Shown here piece by piece: positions 1 to 5,565 of a stretch of DNA of 7,531 bases. Every line of letters begins with the position of its first letter. Within the stretch, counting starts at the first letter, position 1. This stretch comes from Planctomycetota bacterium (lineage in GTDB: Bacteria > Planctomycetota > Planctomycetia > Pirellulales > Lacipirellulaceae). The DNA lies in the NCBI GenBank assembly GCA_013151315.1, contig JAADIN010000199.1, positions 1 to 7,531 of the forward strand, read 5' to 3'. The notes under the pieces are model-generated. The model searched no databases, was not told the DNA's origin, and worked only from the letters and a program-made list of their open reading frames with translations. The position numbers and the translations under genes were made by a program.

Positions 1-138
1 GCCTCCTGCCAAAGAAATCGATCTTCCATGAAAGAAACCGAATTGTTACATAGATGAGACCTCTGAATCAATCGTGAAATGCTCTAGGCAGCAAGTAGTT
101 CCCGCGTCTTGTACGCCCATTCACCGCAGAGAGATCGA

Positions 139-564
139 ATGCCAGACATTCAAGAGGAACATTCCAAGGACTCTGACGATCCGGCGCAAGCCGGTTTGGT
201 GCCGTGTAGGTATTGTGGCGAGATGATCAAGGCGATAGCGCGAAAATGTCGCCATTGTCGAGAATACCTTGATGAGGAACTGAGGGCTGAAAACCGAGCG
301 GGCTCGGTCGCCTCCACGACGGATCGCTTGCTGATGCCCGTGGATCGGCCTCTTTCGGCCATTGCTGCGGGATACCTGGGGCTTCTGTCTCTGTTGCCTC
401 TGTTTGGCATTCTTGCGATTGCTTTTGGGTTTTACGCTCTGTCGGTGCTGAAAAAAAATCCTACGTTGATAGGGCGAGGTCGGGCCATTTTTGGGATTGT
501 CATGGGGATTCTTTTTACGCTTCTATATGGAGCAGGAATTGTTTCAATTGCCATGGGTTATTAG
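139..564 (+). CDS. Zinc-ribbon membrane protein with DUF4190-like module
   Basis: A 141-residue protein of unknown function. A double-CxxC zinc ribbon occupies residues 23-40 (C23, C26, C37, C40; core CRYCGEMIKAIARKCRHC). A linker of about 30 residues follows, then a DUF4190-like membrane module: a long hydrophobic stretch at about 73-102, a basic loop (KKNPTLIGRGR) and a second membrane helix at about 115-138. I chose ATG 139 because a purine-rich AGAGAG lies just upstream; an in-frame TTG at 109 would add ten residues of no recognisable character. The only plus-strand gene here, it converges on the TPR gene with 25 bases between stop codons. Its zinc ribbon closely resembles that of the RING-like membrane protein at 6872-7531 (same C-x2-C-x10-C-x2-C spacing), and its membrane part resembles that of the protease fusion at 5562-6839. 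The zinc ribbon probably faces the cytoplasm. The gene call is firm; the function is unknown. Confidence 0.85.
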   Translation: MPDIQEEHSKDSDDPAQAGLVPCRYCGEMIKAIARKCRHCREYLDEELRAENRAGSVASTTDRLLMPVDRPLSAIAAGYLGLLSLLPLFGILAIAFGFYALSVLKKNPTLIGRGRAIFGIVMGILFTLLYGAGIVSIAMGY

Positions 565-589
565 CAACGGTTCTCACCTCGTCTCTGCA

Positions 590-3226
590 CTAATGTGTCT
601 GAACCCGAATGACGGGGGGTTCAGAATTTATCCGCCAAGCTCGGATTTCGTAGTCCTCAAAACGGACGTGTAAGCCTTCTCGAAGCTCGGGGATCAGTTT
701 CGAGGCACCAACCAAGGGGCCCTCGAATTGCATCCTGCCATTAGTGCGATTTACCGATTTCACGACCATGCGAAGAGGATCGAGACTCGCGCCCTTGGAA
801 AGGCAGATCAGCACTTCCAAGCGCGTGTCGGGCGACGACTGAAAAGTGCGGACTGCTTGGCGCAGCTTGCTTTCAAACTCTCGATCCGTGGCAAGATTTC
901 GGTTTCGCGAAGACGCTTCGACCGAGAGACGGTCTCTCTGGAAGGGTTTTAAGTCCTTCGAGTTTTGCCAGGCAGAGAGAATCTCTTCTTTTGCCGGAAA
1001 CAGTTCCCAAGACCAATCTTCTGCCGTGTAAAAGGCCTTGGATTTTTCTCCGGCCAGCCGGACGGCCAAGCGGCGGAACGGGTCTTTCAGCTTCTCGTGT
1101 CGAGGCTCGGTCAAAGCACTTCTCCCGACAGCCAGCCAATGAGGAGACTGGTTTGCCGCAGCGGCCAATGGCGCCGAATCATCGGCAAAACTCCAATCGG
1201 GATCGTACTTGCCTGAACCCGTAGCGATCCAAAGACTGCCACTTTCCAAACGAACGGCAAAAGCATCTTTTACCTCATCGCGTAGCGACTTTAGTGACAC
1301 GACCGAGGAGCTATCGTGCAGCTCCATTTCGCGTAGCTTGTCGGAGAGACTCGCAACGTCGAGTTGCCAGGGCTCCTCGGAAACAAAAATTACGGCGTTT
1401 GTCGGGCGATCGTAGGACATTCCGACGGGATATTTTTCTTGCAACTTGCGAAAGCGACTGCCGAGAAAAGTAGGCCCCACTTCGTCGTGCGTATAGAACC
1501 TGCTGGCGTCGTCGTTTGCTGCAGTAGCGAGGCTTGCCAGACGCCCCGCCTCGGCATAATTGCCAGTCATCACGCTAACGATGGCAAGCTCGGCAGGGTC
1601 GTTATCTCTTCGCTGGTAGGTTTTTGCCAATTTAACCGCTTCCTTGGCCTGTCCGTTTCGGATCAGAGCGATTAGCAGACGGTCTTCGAGAGAGCTTTTT
1701 TGGTAGGAAGCAATGACTTCGTCGTCCTGAGAATCCAGCAAACGCTTGGCCTGCTGGATATAGGCAGGATTATTTTTGAGGTCCCAGGAGATATTTGCTT
1801 GGTGCTTGGTAATCTGAAGGTCTCGTGGCCAATCTTTTCGATGCTCGGCAATCAAGCGATTCAGCGACTCCCAATCTTCGTTCGAGGAAAAACTGTTGGC
1901 GAGAGAATCGAAAGTTTCCTTGGGTTCGGAGCTCGTCGTGTAGTATTGCATCCAGCGATTCGATTCGATTAAGATTTCTCTCAGTCGATATTTGAACATC
2001 CAAGGAGTGTTGTCGGGGCTCTTTTCGATCCCCTCTTTCAATGCTTCGATGGCTTCGTCCCAAAGCGATTCCTCGGCGGCAAGCTCGGCTGCGAAGTAGT
2101 GGAGTTGAGGGTCGTCGGGTTCATGGGTGCGGTGCAACTGCAGAAGCCTCTGGACCACATCCCAGCGCCGGTCAGAGACGGCGAGGCGACCAAGCTGTAA
2201 AAAACGGTGTTTTTTGTCACTGGCGTTTTCGTAGGCTTCTTGGGTTCGACCAAGTTGATGGAGTACCATGCCGAGAGAATTGGCGAGTCGGTTGCGGCGA
2301 TACTCATTTTCCTCTTGCTCATCACTCTCGCCAGTTTTGGCTTGAGGCAGCTTCAGACCGATTTGCAAAATCTTTTCTGCTTCTTCGTAATGATGCTCTT
2401 CGAGGGCAATTTGCGCCCGATAGTAGAAACCGTTCAGCGATTTAGGGAAACGCTTACAAAAGGCGTCGACCAACTCGTGAAATTCTTGTTCCGTAAGCTG
2501 GGACTCTCCGCTCTCGTACTCATCTTCGTATTGGTAGGCGATCACCTCAAAAGCCGATTCGGGATCGGGCACTTGCTTCCATGCGGCGACTCCTTGACCG
2601 ATCTGGCTCATAGCTTCGATATAGGCGGTAGCGTAGTTGTCGATTGCGTCTTCGTCTTTTTCGGCTTGGAAGGCGAATCGGTAATGCTCGGCCGCCGCTT
2701 GATAGTTGCCGTCCATGGATTGCGCGACTCCCAGTACGTAGTTCGAGGCAGGCGAGTCGGGGGCTTGGTTCTTCAGGTAGTCTGCAAGATACAAAAGCCC
2801 AGGATAGTCTTGCCACCCGACCCAAGTCGCCAGCGAAACAACCGTTGCCGAAGGATCTTTGAGCCGCGTGAGATACGGCTCGAAGTCCGATTTTTTGTCT
2901 TGTGGAAGCGCGAGCAGAAGGCTTTTCAGAGCTTGAGCATCTTCCGGTTCGGTTCGGAGTACCTCCTCCCACTCGACGAGAGCTTGGTCTTTGCGGCCAT
3001 TGGCTTCCAGGATGAGGGCTTTGATTTGGCAAAGCTCGGGCGTGGGGCCGACGGCGTTTTCATACGCTTGGGCATATTTGAGCGCTACTTGGTAGTCGCT
3101 CCAGCGATTGCAGTTCATCAAGCCGAAGTACGCCCCAGGGGTATCCTCGGGACGGGCGACTCGAAGAAAACAGCGCTCTGCTTCGTCGGTTTCTCCGAGT
3201 GCCTGCCAACGATAGCCGGCAAGCAC
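590..3226 (-). CDS. TPR-repeat protein, C-terminal part of a frameshifted gene
   Basis: An 878-codon open frame if read from GTG 3226, rich in helical TPR-like repeats. Examples are GDTDEAERCFLRVA-type helices at residues 5-27, the segment ending in DQALVEWEEVL at about 70-92, GNYQAAAEHYRFAF at about 170-185, HHYEEAEKILQIGL at about 275-290 and SLWDEAIEALKEGIEKSP at about 385-405. The C-terminal 250 residues are not TPR; the last 80 (LEVLICLSKG to the end) weakly resemble the DUF2314 fold with its late FEG-x-L and VRFEDYEIRAW elements. GTG 3226 is probably not a true start: it has no ribosome binding site, the frame stays open upstream with plausible sequence (ANSPTRVNFRWVL), and the first residues begin mid-repeat. 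It most likely continues the protein that starts at 4101, giving about 1,170 residues if one base is restored. TPR proteins act as protein-protein scaffolds; the partner is unknown. Confidence 0.8.
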   Translation of the reverse strand: MLAGYRWQALGETDEAERCFLRVARPEDTPGAYFGLMNCNRWSDYQVALKYAQAYENAVGPTPELCQIKALILEANGRKDQALVEWEEVLRTEPEDAQALKSLLLALPQDKKSDFEPYLTRLKDPSATVVSLATWVGWQDYPGLLYLADYLKNQAPDSPASNYVLGVAQSMDGNYQAAAEHYRFAFQAEKDEDAIDNYATAYIEAMSQIGQGVAAWKQVPDPESAFEVIAYQYEDEYESGESQLTEQEFHELVDAFCKRFPKSLNGFYYRAQIALEEHHYEEAEKILQIGLKLPQAKTGESDEQEENEYRRNRLANSLGMVLHQLGRTQEAYENASDKKHRFLQLGRLAVSDRRWDVVQRLLQLHRTHEPDDPQLHYFAAELAAEESLWDEAIEALKEGIEKSPDNTPWMFKYRLREILIESNRWMQYYTTSSEPKETFDSLANSFSSNEDWESLNRLIAEHRKDWPRDLQITKHQANISWDLKNNPAYIQQAKRLLDSQDDEVIASYQKSSLEDRLLIALIRNGQAKEAVKLAKTYQRRDNDPAELAIVSVMTGNYAEAGRLASLATAANDDASRFYTHDEVGPTFLGSRFRKLQEKYPVGMSYDRPTNAVIFVSEEPWQLDVASLSDKLREMELHDSSSVVSLKSLRDEVKDAFAVRLESGSLWIATGSGKYDPDWSFADDSAPLAAAANQSPHWLAVGRSALTEPRHEKLKDPFRRLAVRLAGEKSKAFYTAEDWSWELFPAKEEILSAWQNSKDLKPFQRDRLSVEASSRNRNLATDREFESKLRQAVRTFQSSPDTRLEVLICLSKGASLDPLRMVVKSVNRTNGRMQFEGPLVGASKLIPELREGLHVRFEDYEIRAWRINSEPPVIRVQTH
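598..625 (+). terminator. Hairpin between convergent genes, possible terminator
   Basis: A perfect 9-bp stem, TCTGAACCC (598-606) with GGGTTCAGA (617-625), encloses a 10-base loop. It lies 33 bases beyond the stop of the plus-strand gene and inside the last dozen codons of the convergent TPR gene. On the plus strand it is followed by ATTTAT, a poor T-run, so intrinsic termination of the 139-564 transcript is possible but not assured. On the minus strand no T-run follows. Confidence 0.35.
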
Positions 3227-4101
3227 CCAGCGGAAATTAACTCGCGTGGGGCTGTTTGCGTTTCGGCAAGGCGGATTTTGGATTGTGCCTTTTCGTTTTC
3301 GCCTTCCAGCATGGCGGTGTCGGCTTCCACCAGCAAATCGGCCCAGCGATTGTAGCCTTCGATGAGAGAAGTATTCGCATATTTCGCATAGAGGCCCCAG
3401 TCTTTAGAGACAAAAACCCCTAGATCCATGCGCTGCCAATCGTACAGTTTCCAGGTATTGTCTTCCGAGGCGATCAGGAATCGCATTTCGTACTGGTCTC
3501 CTGAGACCGCATTGCTGCCATAGGCGTAAACGATTCGAGAAGCGGGGTCGTCTTTCAGGGCGAAGATTTTTACGACAAGGAGTTTGGACCAATAGGATTT
3601 GACATCCAGAGATTTTTTCAACTCCGACCGCAAAAATCGCTTTTCTAAATTGGAATATCCTGCGAGACGGCCCGTGATTTCCATTCGCTTCATCAGTCGA
3701 TAGCGATCCACGAGGTCGACGAATCGATCGTTGTCTTCGTTCTGAGCGCAAAGCTCAAGGGTCTCTAGAAATTCCTGGATCGCCAATCGCTCTTGCTTTG
3801 CTTCGAGCGAAAGTTCGGCGAGCGGGTCGATGGCGGCATCAAATTCGCGGAACGCTTGGACCGACTCTTTTCGCAGCTCGGTCGCGTCGCGAATCCTCGA
3901 GACCGTAACCTTGGAGTCCGAAGACTGAGCGATCCGGAGGAGCTTCTTGGCTACGACAAACAGTGTCAGCGAGCTCAGCAGAAAAGCACCGCCTATGAGC
4001 AGGAAGGGGAGGATTTTCCGGGAAGGTTTTGGCGGATTCTCAGGCTCCTCGATCAAGAGCCATTCAACGGACGAGTCGGGTTCAAATTGTTCTTCATGCA
4101 T
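3118..4101 (-). CDS. Membrane-anchored N-terminal part of the TPR protein
   Basis: The open frame of 327 codons starts at ATG 4101. Residues 1-29 are acidic and cytoplasmic in character, and residues 31-50 (LPFLLIGGAFLLSSLTLFVV) form one membrane helix followed by KKLLR. A helical region at about 65-140 precedes an alpha/beta domain at about 165-235 with YAYGSNAVSGDQYEMRFLIA and WKLYDWQRMDLG. The sequence is protein-like up to about residue 280 (QSKIRLAE). The last 40 or so residues, RELISAGCLPAIVGR onward, overlap the TPR frame and look like out-of-frame read-through, so the native protein probably switches frame near 3260. No Shine-Dalgarno sequence precedes the ATG; the leader holds a short TTAGTGG tandem repeat. 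It follows the DUF2752 gene by 78 bases on the same strand. The helix and the large C-terminal part suggest an anchored TPR protein whose bulk lies outside the cytoplasmic membrane or in the cytoplasm; orientation is undecided. Confidence 0.75.
   Translation of the reverse strand: MHEEQFEPDSSVEWLLIEEPENPPKPSRKILPFLLIGGAFLLSSLTLFVVAKKLLRIAQSSDSKVTVSRIRDATELRKESVQAFREFDAAIDPLAELSLEAKQERLAIQEFLETLELCAQNEDNDRFVDLVDRYRLMKRMEITGRLAGYSNLEKRFLRSELKKSLDVKSYWSKLLVVKIFALKDDPASRIVYAYGSNAVSGDQYEMRFLIASEDNTWKLYDWQRMDLGVFVSKDWGLYAKYANTSLIEGYNRWADLLVEADTAMLEGENEKAQSKIRLAETQTAPRELISAGCLPAIVGRHSEKPTKQSAVFFESPVPRIPLGRTSA
3226..3300 (-). other. Probable frameshift site joining the two TPR frames
   Basis: The reading frame from 4101 and the frame ending at 590 overlap from 3118 to 3226, with the second open even further upstream. 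To pass from KIRLAE in the first to ANSPTRVNFRW in the second the ribosome would have to step back one base, equivalent to one missing base near 3255-3262. I see no canonical X-XXY-YYZ slippery heptamer in the overlap, so sequencing error or a disabling mutation is likelier than programmed frameshifting. Confidence 0.7.
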
Positions 4102-4112
4102 TGTGATTTGTC

Positions 4113-4130
4113 GTTAGTGGTTAGTGGTTT
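4113..4130. repeat. Short tandem repeat (TTAGTGG) in the TPR leader
   Basis: Two exact copies of TTAGTGG (4114-4120 and 4121-4127), flanked by partial copies, lie 12-30 bases upstream of ATG 4101; on the transcribed strand they read CCACTAACCACTAA. The repeat takes the place where a ribosome binding site would be expected. It may be a simple dispersed intergenic repeat. Confidence 0.5.
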
Positions 4131-4179
4131 GCCATCCCTTGCTCTACTGGGTATTCGCCCTTTTTCCTGGCCGGAAGGA

Positions 4180-4659
4180 TCAGAGAACATTCCACACCCA
4201 GTTGCCGAGGAGTGCGGCGATCAGAAAATTCCCGAACCAAGTGGGCCAACGTCGCCAGACGAGGGAGGTTTGCAACTCCCAGAGACTGTAGGTCCGATAG
4301 GGTATCTGAAGCACTACCGCTAGCCACATCAGGGGGCCGACTCGATGATACTGTAGCGATTGGCTCCAATCTCCAGAGGCCAAGGCGACGAAACTTCGGG
4401 TGAGACCACAACCGGGGCACTCCAACCCCCACCAAGCTCGGCTGGCACAGAGTGCGGGTAATGGAATCCCTTGCCAAGCAACGGTCGCTTCGCCCTTTGG
4501 GCCTCGAAGCGACAGCGCCAAGGCGGCGGTCAGGATGAAGAGGCTCAATAGGAGCATGGTCCAATGTCGCTCGCGCCGAATTTTTTTGATGGCCTTTTCG
4601 GTGGATTGAAGGCTCTGCGTCTCCGCGTCTCTGCGTGAAATGTTTTTTGTCCCCATCAT
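4180..4659 (-). CDS. DUF2752 family membrane protein
   Basis: A 159-residue protein recognised by the DUF2752 signature CPGCGLTRSF (residues 81-90), followed by a GDW element and SLQYHRVGPL (101-110), which carries the family's conserved HR-x-GP. Hydrophobic segments lie at about 34-51, 107-123 and 139-157, consistent with a small integral membrane protein; the family has no established function. The start is uncertain. I chose ATG 4659 (a second ATG follows at 4656); TTG 4677 is also in frame, and a conservative start would be ATG 4557, just before the first membrane helix. Residues 7-17 (ISRRDAETQSL) are the translation of a dispersed DNA repeat normally seen between genes, which favours a later start, but the basic KKIRRERHW before the first helix suits a real cytoplasmic N-terminus. 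The gene is 78 bases upstream of the TPR gene and separated from the E2 operon by a repeat region. Confidence 0.82.
   Translation of the reverse strand: MMGTKNISRRDAETQSLQSTEKAIKKIRRERHWTMLLLSLFILTAALALSLRGPKGEATVAWQGIPLPALCASRAWWGLECPGCGLTRSFVALASGDWSQSLQYHRVGPLMWLAVVLQIPYRTYSLWELQTSLVWRRWPTWFGNFLIAALLGNWVWNVL
4613..4640. repeat. Dispersed CGCAGAGACGCGGAGACG-type repeat
   Basis: On the minus strand this reads as successive copies of an 8-9 base unit (CGCAGAGA / CGCGGAGA / CGCAGAG). From memory, near-identical motifs recur between genes in planctomycete genomes and are often mistranslated as 'SRRDAETQ'. Here it lies within the putative N-terminus of the DUF2752 gene. Confidence 0.55.
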
Positions 4660-4923
4660 TCTATGAACAAATACCAATTTGGTAACTATTCAGCCAAGTG
4701 AAGTAACATGGCCACAAAAAACACAAAAAGGTTTCTTTAGCCACGGATGGACACAGATGAACACGGATTTTTCTTGGAGGGATTCGAAGTTTTTCGTCAA
4801 TTCTTGATTATTGAGGAGCCACGGCAACCCTGGAATGCACTGAAAAACCCTTCTTTATCTGGGTTCATCCGTGTTCATCTGTGGCTAATATACTGCTTTC
4901 GGCTGAAGTCTTCCCCAACTTTT
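4660..4923. other. Gene-free stretch holding dispersed repeats
   Basis: This 264-base interval between the end of the E2 gene and the DUF2752 gene contains no convincing gene. It holds an A-rich motif (GGCCACAAAAAACACAAAAA, 4710-4729) and the inverted-repeat element at 4737-4888. The A-rich motif also resembles a dispersed intergenic repeat type ('ATKNTK' in translation). Confidence 0.6.
4737..4888. repeat. Inverted-repeat element with 32-bp imperfect arms
   Basis: The left arm, 4737-4768, begins TTAGCCACGGATGGACACAG; the right arm, 4857-4888, is its inverted copy and on the minus strand begins TTAGCCACAGATGAACACGG. Aligned without gaps the arms match at 27 of 32 positions and enclose 88 bases of unrelated sequence. 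Each arm is itself an internally repetitive (A/G)GATG(G/A)ACAC motif. The structure could form a long cruciform or RNA hairpin, or be a small non-autonomous mobile element. It carries no transposase and I see no clear target-site duplication. Confidence 0.7.
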
Positions 4924-5565
4924 CTATTCCTCGAGTGAGAAAACCTCGTCGCACTTGAGGCATCGGAGTTTTCTGCCGGCCATTTCTTTGCGAAATCGGT
5001 ATTTTTTTTGACAAGAAGGGCATGCAATCGACGATTTTTCTTGCGTCTTCTTTGCTTCTGGCTCGGCCCTCGGCGGGGGCGGGCGTTTTTGCGAGAGAGG
5101 TTCTTCTTCGACGAGTAAACTGACGGGGTCGAGTGGAAACTTCTCTTGGTTTTTTTCTACCCAGCGCGCGGCTTCGCCATTCAAGGGGCTTTTCACATTG
5201 TAAACTTGATAGGCAAGCAGTTCTCCAATGCGTGTGACAATCGAGGCGAGCGGCTCTCCAGGACCCCAGTGGTCGCCGACACAAATTGCATGGGGGGCGA
5301 TGTTGGGATGGAAAACGGGGGAAAGCATGCGGCATTGGGGAGGCGTGCGAGGATAGTTCCGCGGGAGAACGATCTCGACCAGATGATTTTTTATGTTCTG
5401 CAGCTCGTCGTTCACCATCCGTACGCTGTTGATTCGGAATTCCAATTGGTAGCGTTCGGGCGGATCGCCATCGGCCTGAAGCAGTCGAACGCGAGGATGC
5501 AGGCGGACATAGTCCTTGAGCTTGGCATGGTCGGCAGTGAGGCGTCGCAATCGTACGGTACTCAT
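4924..5565 (-). CDS. Ubiquitin-conjugating enzyme E2-like protein with zinc ribbon
   Basis: A 213-residue protein. Residues 1-146 form a UBC-like fold: the beta-meander strand LVEIVLPRNYPRTPPQCRML (62-81) contains the E2 hallmark YP-x2-PP (71-76); the HPN motif follows at 86-88, then the candidate catalytic cysteine C95 in AICVGDHW with the conserved tryptophan W100, and SPLNGEAA (126-133), matching the usual C-terminal E2 helix start. In known E2s this cysteine carries the modifier as a thioester between E1 and E3 or substrate. A proline- and charge-rich linker (150-178) leads to an MJ0042-like zinc ribbon (C182, C185, C202, C205). Start ATG 5565 overlaps the upstream stop as ATGA and has a strong AAGGAGG seven bases away, so it is translationally coupled to the protease gene. 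It is not an inactive RWD or UEV domain, as both HPN and the cysteine are present. The E2 fold is confident; the modifier and substrate are unknown. Confidence 0.88.
   Translation of the reverse strand: MSTVRLRRLTADHAKLKDYVRLHPRVRLLQADGDPPERYQLEFRINSVRMVNDELQNIKNHLVEIVLPRNYPRTPPQCRMLSPVFHPNIAPHAICVGDHWGPGEPLASIVTRIGELLAYQVYNVKSPLNGEAARWVEKNQEKFPLDPVSLLVEEEPLSQKRPPPPRAEPEAKKTQEKSSIACPSCQKKYRFRKEMAGRKLRCLKCDEVFSLEE

Noticed and set aside
1..138. Promoter for the small plus-strand gene
   Set aside because: TTGTTA at 43-48 could be a -35 element, but the -10 position has only AATCAA; too weak to call.
3226..3310. Programmed -1 ribosomal frameshifting in the TPR gene
   Set aside because: No X-XXY-YYZ heptamer was found in the correct frame within the overlap, and no clear downstream pseudoknot; a mutation or sequence error is simpler.
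2207..3355. Long plus-strand open frame of 382 codons
   Set aside because: It lies opposite the TPR gene; its translation has no domain character and follows from the codon bias of the real gene on the other strand.
4747..4938. Small plus-strand frame reading MDTDEHGFF...
   Set aside because: It is a translation of the dispersed inverted-repeat element and runs into the end of the E2 gene; not a protein.
4924..5565. RWD or inactive UEV domain instead of an active E2
   Set aside because: The HPN motif and the cysteine nine positions beyond its first residue are both present, as in catalytic E2s.
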